Source: Pseudodesulfovibrio thermohalotolerans (GTDB lineage Bacteria; Desulfobacterota; Desulfovibrionia; Desulfovibrionales; Desulfovibrionaceae). From it: a stretch of 64,000 bases of DNA. A program made the position numbers and the translations under genes. Positions 9,354 to 17,769 of the stretch are shown here, one piece after another; positions within the stretch are counted from its first letter, which is position 1; the number at the start of each line of letters is the position of its first letter. Below the pieces are notes generated by a model. It searched no databases, was not told the DNA's origin, and saw nothing but the letters and a program-made list of their open reading frames with translations. The stretch is taken from NCBI RefSeq assembly GCF_021353295.2, contig NZ_CP120635.1, positions 3,823,579 through 3,887,578 on the forward strand. Reading direction: 5' to 3'.

Positions 9354-9472
9354 CCCGCGAAGCGCCCAACAAGTGTAGGACGGGAGAGAGGATGGGGGTC
9401 CGGGGGAAGGGGAGAGGGAAAGCCCTTTTCTCAAAGGGTTTCCCTCTCCCCTTCCCCCGGCCGCCGGAGGCC
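9354..9472 (-). repeat. Dispersed hairpin repeat, subtype II, copy 2 (inverted)
   Basis: This copy is inverted relative to the neighbouring one, so the pair faces each other. Its core is one long hairpin with perfectly complementary 22-base arms at 9400-9421 and 9439-9460, extended inward by CCCTTT/AAAGGG. The outer end GCCGCCGGAGG matches the outer end of subtype I. The inner end CCGCGAAGCG corresponds to the small terminal hairpin. The region 9167-9532 holds only this pair of repeats and a terminator, with no gene. Confidence 0.82.
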
Positions 9473-9473
9473 G

Positions 9474-9504
9474 CAAAAAAAGGAACGGTCGAGACCGTTC
9501 CTTT
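9474..9504 (-). terminator. Terminator of the universal stress gene
   Basis: On the minus strand a 12-bp perfect stem (arms 9479-9490 and 9493-9504) is followed by a run of T residues. It stands just after the stop codon of the stress-protein gene and is a typical intrinsic terminator. Confidence 0.88.
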
Positions 9505-9532
9505 ATATGGTTTAGGTCAGTCCGTAAAGGAA

Positions 9533-9973
9533 CTAGCTGGGCCGGACGGTGAGGACCGGAGCCTTGGAGCTCTTGACGACCTTTTCGGCCACGGAGCCGA
9601 AAAGGATGCGGTCGATGCCCTTGCGGCCATGAGTGCCCATGACGACCATGTCGCAACCCTCGGCTTCACTGATGGCGAGAATCTCCTCGGCGGGATAGCC
9701 GGTGACGACCTTCCCTTCGACCTTGATATCGCTAAAGTTTTCCTTAACAAAGGCATTCATGGTGTCTTCGGCGCCGGTGACGATCTCACCCACGAAGCTT
9801 TCGATGGAGCTGGGCGGCACGTGGAAGCCCACGTACTGGCTGAGGGAAGGCGCGACATAGAGCACCAGGACTTCCGCCCCGGAACTCTTGGCCATCATAC
9901 CCGCATAATCAGCGACCATCGGGCTGTAGTCCGAGAAATCGACAGCGCACAGAATCTTCTTGATTTCGACCAT
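9533..9973 (-). CDS. Universal stress protein, UspA family
   Basis: This is a small cytoplasmic nucleotide-binding stress protein of 146 residues, one Usp domain. The N-terminus KKILCAVDFSDYS and the ATP-binding signature MGTHGRKGIDRILFGSVAEKVV (pattern G-2x-G-9x-GS) near residues 112-135 indicate an ATP-binding member. The ATG follows AGGAGGAGAACC. It is a single gene, bounded by its own terminator and by a divergent sigma-54-driven gene. The precise stress role cannot be read from sequence. Confidence 0.93.
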   Translation of the reverse strand: MVEIKKILCAVDFSDYSPMVADYAGMMAKSSGAEVLVLYVAPSLSQYVGFHVPPSSIESFVGEIVTGAEDTMNAFVKENFSDIKVEGKVVTGYPAEEILAISEAEGCDMVVMGTHGRKGIDRILFGSVAEKVVKSSKAPVLTVRPS

Positions 9974-10188
9974 GGGTTCTCCTCCTTATGTTGTTTTCCC
10001 CGCCTAAAGCGAAGGAAAGAATTCTTGCCTAATTCATTTATGCCTTTCCAGCTCCCGATAGACAACCTTTTTCTTCTACATTAGTGTGTATCCGAAGCAG
10101 GCCGTCTTTCCACGATCGGCGGCAGAATTTGCCGGGCCTCTCACAAAAAAAGAATAATACTTTACAGCAAGTTGTCAACGTTCAGCCA

Positions 10189-10205
10189 TTGGCAGGCTTC
10201 TTGCT
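10189..10205 (+). promoter_or_regulatory. Sigma-54 promoter for the gene at 10241
   Basis: TTGGCAGGCTTCTTGCT matches the -24/-12 consensus: GG at 10191-10192 and GC at 10203-10204, exactly 12 bases apart. The predicted transcription start near 10216 leaves a short leader with AGGAG before the ATG at 10241. A similar site precedes flgE, suggesting a shared regulon. Confidence 0.8.
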
Positions 10206-10240
10206 TTATTTTAGGCAAACCACAGGATAGGAGTTGAAGT

Positions 10241-10711
10241 ATGAAGATCCGTCCTGATCAGATCGAGGGCGTCCAGCCGGAACAATTGCAACGCCGCAAC
10301 AAGGCGGGGCAGTCCGAATCGGCCTTCGGGGATTTTCTCAATCGGGAAGTGGCGCGAGGTGAAACGACCGCCGCGTCGAACATTGCGCCGCCGCCGATCG
10401 TGAACCCCCTGCTCGCCGCCGGAGCGGTCGCCAACGTGCGTCCCGTGTCCGAGGACGGTGCCCAGGTCGCGGGTCAGGTGGAATCCATTCTCGACAAGTG
10501 GGACGACTACACCGCCGCCCTCGCCGATCCCGAGGCCGGACTCAAATCCGCCTACGGCACCCTCGACGAGATCGCCGACGATGTTGCCAGCCTCAAGGCC
10601 GGACAACCGGACCTGGCGAGCACCCACCCCGGACTCAAGTCCATCGTCGACGAACTGGAAACCCTCGCCGCCGCCGAACAGTTCAAGTTCAACCGGGGCG
10701 ACTACGTCTAA
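10241..10711 (+). CDS. Unknown protein under sigma-54 control
   Basis: I do not recognise this 156-residue product. It has no signal peptide or membrane segment. The first 60 residues look disordered (many Q, R, A, P, with IAPPPIVNPLLAAG). Residues 75-150 are acidic and helical (QVESILDKWDDYTAALADPEAGLKSAYG), and the end KFNRGDYV is hydrophilic. A well-placed AGGAG and a near-consensus sigma-54 promoter show it is a real gene. Because the other sigma-54 site in the window drives the hook gene flgE, a flagellar role is plausible but inferred. A terminator follows. Confidence 0.8.
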   Translation: MKIRPDQIEGVQPEQLQRRNKAGQSESAFGDFLNREVARGETTAASNIAPPPIVNPLLAAGAVANVRPVSEDGAQVAGQVESILDKWDDYTAALADPEAGLKSAYGTLDEIADDVASLKAGQPDLASTHPGLKSIVDELETLAAAEQFKFNRGDYV

Positions 10712-10737
10712 ACGTCACCAGGGACCCGAACCTATTT

Positions 10738-10779
10738 GCCCGGCCCGGCCCGCATCAGCGGACCGGGCCGCCTTCTTTT
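10738..10779 (+). terminator. Terminator after the gene at 10241
   Basis: A GC-rich inverted repeat, GCCCGGCCCGC and GCGGACCGGGC with one mismatch and a four-base loop, is followed by the T-rich CTTCTTTT. It stands 27 bases after the stop codon. Confidence 0.65.
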
Positions 10780-11055
10780 CCCATCCGGAAAATCCGCTTT
10801 TCCAACCCCTTGCATCCACCTGAGACCAAGTTCGATTTTTTTCGGGCAATCCCGGCAGCACCGCTGCTCTCAATGCCGCCAGGCGCATTGCGCAAAGAAA
10901 ATCCCGAAGGGCCTTAAAAATGCTTGCGGATATAATCGAGTCGGCATAAGTCTCGCCTGCCTTTTGATTAGGCGATTGTGTTCGCGGACGGCCTCGGCCT
11001 TTTTTGGGGTCAGGAAAGAGCGGTTCTCATGCCTCCTTCAAGCCCCTGAACATGG

Positions 11056-11087
11056 GATTTGCCGCCCAAGCGAAAGCTCGGCAAATC
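11056..11087 (+). promoter_or_regulatory. Structured leader element upstream of DMT exporter
   Basis: A 9-bp stem (GATTTGCCG at 11056-11064, complement at 11079-11087) encloses a one-sided CCCA bulge and an AGC-GAAA-GCT hairpin with a GNRA tetraloop. It lies in the 517-base gap 10712-11228 before the exporter gene. Another inverted repeat, TCGCCT/AGGCGA, lies near 10953-10975 after a TATAAT at 10931-10936. This suggests a long structured 5' leader. It does not match any riboswitch consensus I can recall with confidence. Confidence 0.4.
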
Positions 11088-11228
11088 TCTCCCGGCAGCT
11101 CGTTCTCACCACAATCAAGAAAGGACCGACATCCTCCACCTGGTATTACGGCTTTTCGTTTTCCTTGGGGAGGTTGGCCTGGGCGGGCATCCGTCCGCTC
11201 AGGCCTATATTTCAAGGAGATTGGGGAT

Positions 11229-12194
11229 ATGACTTTCCGCCTTTTTCGTCACACTCAGGCTGCGGGTTACTTCTTCATCACGCTGGGCATCATGTTCTGG
11301 AGCGGCAATTTCGTGGCCGCTCGCGGACTGGCCCAGGAACTTCAGCCGGCCACCATCAACCTGTTGCGATGGATTCTGGCCACCCTGATTTTCCTGCCCT
11401 TCGGCTGGCGGGCTTTCTGGCGCGAACGGGAGGCGGTGCTCCGCCACTGGAAAGTATTGAGCCTGCTCGCGCTGACCGGCATCTCCCTGTACGATACGGT
11501 CGTCTTCATGGCCGGACACACCACGGGGACGCTAAACATGTCGCTGATCGCGACCCTCTCGCCCCTGCTGACCGCTTTGACGGCCCAGTTCCTGTACAAG
11601 GAACGCATCGGCCATTCCATGTACCTCGGCATCGCCGTGAGCAGTTTCGGCGTGGCCTACCTGGTCACCGGCGGGCAGCTCGGACGGCTGTTGTCCCTGC
11701 ATTTCACCCCGGGCGACCTGCTCATCCTGTCCACGACCTGCATGTCCGCCGTGTACAACACCGCAGTGAGCAAGGTGGCGAACAAGCTCAGCCAGACGAC
11801 CCTCTTTCTCTCCATCAGCCTGCTGGGCACCCTGTACCTCGTCCCCCTGTACCTGTGGGAAACCGGGGGCCGTATCACCCTGCCGCCGATCTCCGGCGAC
11901 GTGGCCGTCTCCCTGATCTATCTGGCGGTGCTCGCCTCGATTCTCTGTTTTCTTTTCTGGAACTCCGCCGTCCAGATCCTCGGCGCGCCCAAGGCCATGT
12001 TGTTCTATTACACCCTGCCGCCGGTCAGCGCGCTGATCGCCTGGTTCGTCATCGACGAGCCGGTCAACAGGACCCAACTCCTGAGCGGAGCATTGATTCT
12101 CGGGGGAATATTCGTCGCTCTCTACGAGGGCGCCCCCCGATCGGCCGGAAAGGGAGGCATGAGAAGACAACACGCAATGGGAGTCGCCCATTGA
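11229..12194 (+). CDS. DMT-superfamily (EamA) membrane transporter
   Basis: This is a drug/metabolite transporter of 321 residues with about ten hydrophobic helices arranged as two EamA repeats. The first repeat opens with ITLGIMFWSGNFVAARG and the second near FTPGDLLILSTTCMSAVYNTAVSK. The loops FLYKERI and VIDEPVN are the usual EamA helix ends. It probably exports a small metabolite such as an amino acid; the substrate is unknown. The start at 11229 follows AAGGAGA and is preferred over an open upstream frame that runs through the structured leader. Confidence 0.9.
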   Translation: MTFRLFRHTQAAGYFFITLGIMFWSGNFVAARGLAQELQPATINLLRWILATLIFLPFGWRAFWREREAVLRHWKVLSLLALTGISLYDTVVFMAGHTTGTLNMSLIATLSPLLTALTAQFLYKERIGHSMYLGIAVSSFGVAYLVTGGQLGRLLSLHFTPGDLLILSTTCMSAVYNTAVSKVANKLSQTTLFLSISLLGTLYLVPLYLWETGGRITLPPISGDVAVSLIYLAVLASILCFLFWNSAVQILGAPKAMLFYYTLPPVSALIAWFVIDEPVNRTQLLSGALILGGIFVALYEGAPRSAGKGGMRRQHAMGVAH

Positions 12195-12403
12195 CGTCCC
12201 GACCGGATGCGGCCGTCCCAAGCCCTTGGGAACGCCGGTACGCCATGGCTCGCTCCGGCATAGCGGAACGCCCTGATTTCATTTAGGTGTCATAGCCTGA
12301 ATGCAAAGGATGACAGCGCTTCGCCGCGCTGGAAACAGGCTGTCGGGAATAATGCGGACGCGCCGCCCGAAGCACTCCGCCCCGGGGCAACGCCTTTACC
12401 CGC

Positions 12404-13126
12404 CTATTCTCCCAGGTACGCCTTGCGGATGTCGGGATTCGCGAGCAGCTTCCGGGCATCGTCTTCCATGACGACGTTGCCCGTCTCCAGCACATAGCCG
12501 CGCGTTGCGGCCTGGAGCGCGAGGTTGGCGTTCTGTTCGACCAGAACCACCGTGACGCCCTGCTCGTTTATCATCTTGACGATGTCGAATATCTGCTTGA
12601 CCAGAAGCGGGGCCAACCCCATGGACGGCTCGTCCAGGAGCAGGACCTTGGGGCGGCTCATGAGCGCGCGGGCCATGGCGAGCATCTGCTGTTCGCCGCC
12701 TGACAGCGTGCCGCCCAGTTGCTTGCGCCGCTCGCGCAGCTTGGGGAACAGCTCGAAGACGCGTCCCACGTCCTCCTTTACCTCGACGGCGTCACGGCGG
12801 AAAAACGCGCCCATGTCGAGATTTTCGAGCACTGTCAGACGGGGAAAGATCCGCCGCCCCTCCGGCACCTGGCACAGCCCCATGGTCGGCAGGACGTCGG
12901 AGTTCACTTCGTTGATCCGTCGGCCCCGGTACATGATGTCGCCGGACACCGCCTTGACGATGTTGCAGATGGTCATCAACGTCGTGGACTTGCCCGCGCC
13001 GTTGGCTCCGATAATGGAGACCACCTCGCCCTCGAACACCTTCAACGAGATGCCCTTCAGGGCCTGAATCCGCCCATATGCGGAAACCACGTTCCGCATT
13101 TCCAGAATCGGTGTATTTTCAGCCAT
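12404..13126 (-). CDS. livF: Branched-chain amino acid ABC transporter ATPase LivF
   Basis: This is one of two ATPases of the LIV importer, 240 residues. Walker A GANGAGKST, Q-loop CQVPEGRRIFPRLTV (the GRRIFP wording is typical of LivF), signature LSGGEQQMLA, Walker B LLLDEPSMGLAP and VVLVEQN are visible. It is the last gene of livG-K-H-M-F and is separated from livM by 217 bases without a gene, so it might have its own promoter. Confidence 0.94.
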   Translation of the reverse strand: MAENTPILEMRNVVSAYGRIQALKGISLKVFEGEVVSIIGANGAGKSTTLMTICNIVKAVSGDIMYRGRRINEVNSDVLPTMGLCQVPEGRRIFPRLTVLENLDMGAFFRRDAVEVKEDVGRVFELFPKLRERRKQLGGTLSGGEQQMLAMARALMSRPKVLLLDEPSMGLAPLLVKQIFDIVKMINEQGVTVVLVEQNANLALQAATRGYVLETGNVVMEDDARKLLANPDIRKAYLGE

Positions 13127-13343
13127 GTATTGTCGCCTCCGGTCCCCCGGCCCGTATCCCGTCCGGGACGCTGCTTCGCCGTTTCCGGGGGTGGGGTGGT
13201 TATCCGTGTTTCAACTTAGTACGCGCAGTCTGAACGCGCCGCGCCGCCGTATGGATCGTTGTTCAACTCTCTTCCGCTCGACGTGCCGGGGGGCGGGAGC
13301 CGAAGATGACCGCGATGGAACGGCCCGCTCCGGTTTTCCGGCG

Positions 13344-14534
13344 TTAATCCGCTTCCTCCGATCTGCGGCCGACGCGCTTGGCGGGCCAGATGCCCGCCGG
13401 GCGGATCAGCATCATGAGAGTCATGACGCCGCCGAACACGAGCATACGGTACATCTCGAACTCGCGGAACAACTCGGGCAAGGCCACCAGGGCGAGGACG
13501 CCGAGGATGACGCCGGGAATGGACCCCATGCCGCCGAGGATGACCATGGCGAGCACCATGGCGGATTCCAGGAACGTGAACGACTCCGGGCCGACGAACT
13601 TCATGCGCGCCGCGAAAAACGCCCCGGCGAACCCGGCGAACGTCGCGCCCATGGCATAGGCCAGGAGCTTGAGCAGAAACGTGTTCACGCCCATGAGCTC
13701 TGCCGCGGTCTCGTCCTCCCGGATGGCCTCCCAGGCGCGCCCTATGCGCGAATAATTGAGGCGGTAGACAGAAATTATGGTCACCACGGCCAGTCCGAGG
13801 ACGACGTAGTACATGCTCGACAGGGAACGAAACTCGTAGCCGAGGAACTCGGGCCTCGGGATGGACAGGATGCCGTTGGGACCGTTGGTCAGGGACATCC
13901 AGTTGTTCAGGATGAGTCGGACGATCTCGCCGAATCCCAGGGTGACGATGGCCAGATAGTCGCCGCGCATACGCAGGGTCGGATAACCGATGATGCAGCC
14001 CGCTATGGACGCGACAAAGGCGGCGATGGGCAGGCAGAGCCAGAACGAGATGCCGAAGTGCAGACTCACGAGCGCGTAGGTGTATGCGCCCACGCCGTAA
14101 AAGGCGATGTACCCGAGGTCCAGCAGGCCCGCCAGGCCGATGACGACGTTCAGGCCAAGACCGAGGCAGACGTAGATGAGCACGCTGATGGCCACGTCGT
14201 GCGCGTAACGTCCCGTGAGCAGGGGAAAGACGATGGCTCCGGCCATGACGATACCCAACAGCACCCAGTTGGGCGTCTTTTCGTAGATCGTGCCAATGAG
14301 GCCGGTGGCGTTTTTCGCGGGTTTGCCCACGGAATCGAGGTAGCCCGCCTCCTTCACCTGATAAAAAAACATGATGAAGATCGCGGCCACGGCCACGTAG
14401 CCGAAGACCTTGAAGGTCGTGGCGAACTCCAGTCCATCCGGCTTGATGCCGAGCATGGGCCACAGCAGGATAAGGAACCAGACCAGCCCGACGCCGCAGG
14501 CCAGCCACAGGCGTTTAGACTCGCGTATCGTCAA
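13344..14534 (-). CDS. livM: Branched-chain amino acid ABC transporter permease LivM
   Basis: This is a membrane permease of the LIV importer, 396 residues, longer than LivH because of extra N-terminal helices (residues 1-110). The conserved LDLGYIAFYGVGAYTYAL motif and the permease loop RIGRAWEAIREDETAAELMGVNTFLLKLLAYAMGA are clear. It overlaps the end of livH by 20 bases, so the two permeases are coupled. Confidence 0.94.
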   Translation of the reverse strand: MTIRESKRLWLACGVGLVWFLILLWPMLGIKPDGLEFATTFKVFGYVAVAAIFIMFFYQVKEAGYLDSVGKPAKNATGLIGTIYEKTPNWVLLGIVMAGAIVFPLLTGRYAHDVAISVLIYVCLGLGLNVVIGLAGLLDLGYIAFYGVGAYTYALVSLHFGISFWLCLPIAAFVASIAGCIIGYPTLRMRGDYLAIVTLGFGEIVRLILNNWMSLTNGPNGILSIPRPEFLGYEFRSLSSMYYVVLGLAVVTIISVYRLNYSRIGRAWEAIREDETAAELMGVNTFLLKLLAYAMGATFAGFAGAFFAARMKFVGPESFTFLESAMVLAMVILGGMGSIPGVILGVLALVALPELFREFEMYRMLVFGGVMTLMMLIRPAGIWPAKRVGRRSEEAD

Positions 14535-15417
14535 CGTTCTCTCCCATGATGCCGGTGGGTTTGAAGTACAGCACGCCGATCAGGATGATGAAGGCGAAAA
14601 CGTCCTTGTACTCGCCGGAAATATATCCGGCGGCGAAAATTTCGACCATGCCGATAATGAGCCCGCCCACGAGCGCGCCGGTGATGTTGCCGATGCCGCC
14701 CAGCACGGCTGCGGCGAACGCCTTGATGCCCGGCACGAACCCCATGGTGTAGTTGACCGAGCCGTAATACAACCCGACCATGATGCCCGCGGCGGCGGCC
14801 AATCCCGCTCCCACCGCAAAGGTCAGGGCGATGATCCGGTTGGAGTTGATGCCAACCAGAGCGGACATGACCTTGTCCTGGGCCGTGGCGCGCATGGCCC
14901 TGCCGATCCGCGTCCTGAACACCAGGACGTTCAGCCCGACGAGCAGCAGCGCGGTCACGGCCACGATAAGAATTTGCATGTAGGAGATCGAGATCGCTCC
15001 TATGGCGAATCCGCCGGAGGTGATCTCCGTGGGGTAGGCCCTGTCGTACACGCCCTGCGTCAGCATGAGCCCGTTTTGCAGGAAGATGGACATGCCGAGC
15101 GCGGAAAGCAGCGCGGCCAGCCTGGAAGCCTGCCGGAGCGGCTTGTAGGCGAGCTGCTCCACGGCCATGGCCAGCAGGGCGCAGTAGCCCATGGACAGGA
15201 CCAGCGAAATGGCCAGGCAGGCGTACGGGTGCAGTCCCTGCGAGGAAAGATAGGAGATCAGGATCACGCCCATGTACCCGCCTGCCGCGAAAAACTCGCC
15301 GTGGGCGAAGTTGATGAGCTGAATGATGCCGTACACCATGGTGTAACCCAGAGCGATGAGGGCGTAGACCCCGCCGAGGGTGATGCCGTTGATGAGCTGC
15401 TGAAGAAAAAAGTCCAT
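14515..15417 (-). CDS. livH: Branched-chain amino acid ABC transporter permease LivH
   Basis: This is the partner permease of LivM, 300 residues with eight or so hydrophobic segments. The opening QQLINGITLGGVYALIALGY and TMVYGIIQLINFAHGEFFAAGGY are the LivH signature. The cytoplasmic loop RIGRAMRATAQDKVMSALVGIN contacts the ATPases. It lies 61 bases after livK across a strong hairpin. Confidence 0.95.
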   Translation of the reverse strand: MDFFLQQLINGITLGGVYALIALGYTMVYGIIQLINFAHGEFFAAGGYMGVILISYLSSQGLHPYACLAISLVLSMGYCALLAMAVEQLAYKPLRQASRLAALLSALGMSIFLQNGLMLTQGVYDRAYPTEITSGGFAIGAISISYMQILIVAVTALLLVGLNVLVFRTRIGRAMRATAQDKVMSALVGINSNRIIALTFAVGAGLAAAAGIMVGLYYGSVNYTMGFVPGIKAFAAAVLGGIGNITGALVGGLIIGMVEIFAAGYISGEYKDVFAFIILIGVLYFKPTGIMGENVDDTRV

Positions 15418-15430
15418 ATTGTTCCGGTGC

Positions 15431-15458
15431 CCGGGGTCCCGCCTGGACGGGACCCCGG
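15431..15458 (-). terminator. Hairpin between livK and livH
   Basis: A perfect 11-bp stem (CCGGGGTCCCG at 15431-15441, complement at 15448-15458) with a six-base loop follows livK. There is no T tract, so it is more likely a 3'-end protecting or partial termination structure that raises livK mRNA relative to the permeases. Confidence 0.6.
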
Positions 15459-15478
15459 TTGGTTAGACGGATTAAGTC

Positions 15479-16630
15479 CTAATACTTCTCGCCGGTCAGG
15501 GAATTCCAGTAGGGCACGAACTTGCCGTCCTGGACCTTGTACACGGTGTAGTTGGAGCCGGAGTCACCGTTCTCCTGGTAGTTGATCTGCTTGGACGCGC
15601 CGGTGAAGTCGAGCTTCAACAGCTCTTCGCGGACCTTGGCGGGATCGGTGGTACCGGCCGCCTTGACGGCCATCAGGTACGCGGTGGCGGAGTCGAAGGA
15701 GTACGCGGAATACGCGCCGGGCTCATTGCCGGCCAACGCCTTGTACCTGCTCTGGAACTCCTTGAACTTCGGGGCGTCCTTGTCGATGGCGCCGAAGGTG
15801 CAGTACATGCCCTCGGAATCGCCCTTGGCGATCTCGATGAGTTTGGGATGGTAGACGGCATCCTGGCCCATGAGGATGGCGGTGATGCCCATGCGCTTGG
15901 CCTGGATGACCATGAGCGCGCCGGTGGCGGAGTTCTGCAGGGAGATGTAGAACAGGTCGGGGTTGGCGGCCTTGACCTTGGTCAGCACGGCGGAATAGTC
16001 CTTGTCGCCCTGGTTGACGTGGTCGTGCTCCAGGACCTTGATGCCCGCGGCGGTGGCGGCGGCGGCCACGCCCTCGGCCAGTCCCTGGGAGTACGTGGTC
16101 TTGTCGTCCACGATGAAGATGCTCTTCACGCCCTCGACGTCCTGCATGAATTTGACGGCGGCCGGAGCCTGGTGGTCGTCACGCCCGCAGGTGCGGAACA
16201 TGTAGGGCAGGCCGCGCTCGGTGACCTTGGGGTTGGTGGAGGCCGGGGTCAGCATGATGATGTTTTCCTCGGCGAGGGTCTCGGAAGCGGGGATGGTCGA
16301 GCTGGAGCAGTACGCTCCGACCACGGCGGCGACCTTCTCGTTTATCAGCTTGTTGGCTGCCGCGACGGCCTGCTTCGGATCGCAGGCGGTGTCCTCGGAA
16401 ACGATTTCGATCTTGGAGAAGCCGGGAATGCCTCCGGCCTCGTTGAAGACCTCGACGGCGATCTCCGCGCCCTGGCGAATATCGTTGCCGTCGGCGGCAT
16501 AGGGGCCGGTCAGCGGCGACATGGTGCCTATCTTGAGGACCTGTTCGGCCTTCTCCTCTTCGCCGCCGCAGCCCGCGAGGAGCAGGCCCAGAGCGAGCAT
16601 GGCCACTGCGAATACCAGTAAACGTTTCAT
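15479..16630 (-). CDS. livK: Branched-chain amino acid-binding lipoprotein LivK
   Basis: This is the extracytoplasmic binding protein of the LIV importer, 383 residues. The N-terminus MKRLLVFAVAMLALGLLLAGC ends in a lipobox, so the mature protein is lipid-anchored at the cysteine. The type I binding fold is shown by IGTMSPLTGPYAADGNDIRQGAEIAVEVFNEAGG and the later VVGAYCSSSTIPASETLAEENI. The start at 16630 follows GGAGAGAG; an ATG five codons upstream is possible but gives a poorer signal peptide. The ligand is leucine, isoleucine, valine or a relative. Confidence 0.93.
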   Translation of the reverse strand: MKRLLVFAVAMLALGLLLAGCGGEEEKAEQVLKIGTMSPLTGPYAADGNDIRQGAEIAVEVFNEAGGIPGFSKIEIVSEDTACDPKQAVAAANKLINEKVAAVVGAYCSSSTIPASETLAEENIIMLTPASTNPKVTERGLPYMFRTCGRDDHQAPAAVKFMQDVEGVKSIFIVDDKTTYSQGLAEGVAAAATAAGIKVLEHDHVNQGDKDYSAVLTKVKAANPDLFYISLQNSATGALMVIQAKRMGITAILMGQDAVYHPKLIEIAKGDSEGMYCTFGAIDKDAPKFKEFQSRYKALAGNEPGAYSAYSFDSATAYLMAVKAAGTTDPAKVREELLKLDFTGASKQINYQENGDSGSNYTVYKVQDGKFVPYWNSLTGEKY

Positions 16631-16669
16631 AACCACTCTCTCCATTCGTTGCGGTTCAGCCAGCCTCTC

Positions 16670-17425
16670 TTACTGGCCCAAATATGCCTCGATCACGTCG
16701 GGATTCCGCTGAATTTCCTCAGGCCGCCCCTCGGCGATCATTACTCCGTGGTCAAGCACGACGATGCGGTTGCAAATGCCCATGACGACCTTCATGTCGT
16801 GCTCCACCATGAGCACGTTGATGCCCAGGCCGGTAATCCTGCCGATGGATTCCATGAGCTCCTTGGATTCAGCCGGATTCAGTCCGGCCGCGGGTTCGTC
16901 CAGCAGGATGGTATGCGGCTCGCTGGCCAGGGCGCGGGCGATCTCCAGCCTGCGCTGATGGCCGTAGGGCATATTGGAGGCCACCTCGTCGGCCCGGCGG
17001 CCCAGCCCCATGAAATCGAGCGCCTTTTGCGATTTCTCGATGATCCGCTTCTCCTCGCGCCGCTGGCTGGGGCTGCGCAGAATCGCGCCCGCCACGCCGG
17101 ATTTGGACCGGCTGTGCTGGGCGACCATGCAGTTTTCCAGCGCGGTCATGTTCTGAAAGAGGCGGATGTTCTGGAAGGTCCGGGCGATGCCCATGGACAG
17201 GACCTGGTAGGGCCGCATCCCGGTGATTTTCGTGCCGTCGTAGGAGACCGAGCCGCTGGACGCCTTGTATACGCCGGTGATGACGTTGAAGACCGTGGTC
17301 TTGCCCGCCCCGTTGGGACCGATCAGTCCCACGACCTCGCCCTCGGCCACGGAAAAGGCCACATCGGTCAGAGCCTGCAAGCCGCCAAAGCGGACACAGA
17401 TGTCGTCTAGAATGAGATTTGCCAT
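16670..17425 (-). CDS. livG: Branched-chain amino acid ABC transporter ATPase LivG
   Basis: This is the second LIV ATPase, 251 residues. Walker A GPNGAGKTT, the GIARTFQNIRLFQNMTALENCMV segment, Walker B LLDEPAAGLNPAES and the C-terminal VIEAYLG are diagnostic of LivG. It is the first gene of the operon, ahead of livK, unlike the common order with both ATPases last. Confidence 0.94.
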   Translation of the reverse strand: MANLILDDICVRFGGLQALTDVAFSVAEGEVVGLIGPNGAGKTTVFNVITGVYKASSGSVSYDGTKITGMRPYQVLSMGIARTFQNIRLFQNMTALENCMVAQHSRSKSGVAGAILRSPSQRREEKRIIEKSQKALDFMGLGRRADEVASNMPYGHQRRLEIARALASEPHTILLDEPAAGLNPAESKELMESIGRITGLGINVLMVEHDMKVVMGICNRIVVLDHGVMIAEGRPEEIQRNPDVIEAYLGQ

Positions 17426-17629
17426 ATCAACCCAATAAAATAGAAGGAATCACCCGTCATGACAAAAGGGGCGCGCCCCTTCCGGCATTTCCATCGCATG
17501 AAGCGCCAATCATTTTGGGATTAGACGTAACTTCTTACCTTATCTGGGGAAAAATGTCTAACTCTCGGCGTATTTCTTGTTCATCAGGTGAAAATTTGGC
17601 GATTCCGAGGCTATCATGAATTTAATTCG

Positions 17630-17659
17630 TCGACAGGTGACCGAGGCTGAATCTATACT
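17630..17659 (+). promoter_or_regulatory. Sigma-70-type promoter of ydfG
   Basis: TCGACA at 17630-17635 and TATACT at 17654-17659 are separated by 18 bases; each matches the consensus at five of six positions. The site lies about 110 bases upstream of ydfG. The rest of the divergent gap 17426-17769 is relatively AT-rich and contains no gene. Confidence 0.6.
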
Positions 17660-17769
17660 GTGTTTTAGTGTGAATTCGTGACTTCCAAACACAATCATGA
17701 CAAGGTATCTAATACACCACCGGAGCCGCCACAGGCGGCCCCTCGATTAAAAAGGGAAAGGAGATCACA

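Noticed and set aside
11040..11110. Possible cyclic-di-GMP riboswitch before the DMT exporter
   Set aside because: A GAAA tetraloop and GCAAA near CCCGGC look similar, but the paired GCAAA occurs on the wrong side and the second receptor strand is missing.
13125..14549. 474-codon open frame on the plus strand opposite livM
   Set aside because: It mirrors the livM codons and is extremely rich in H, D, G and R; not a protein.
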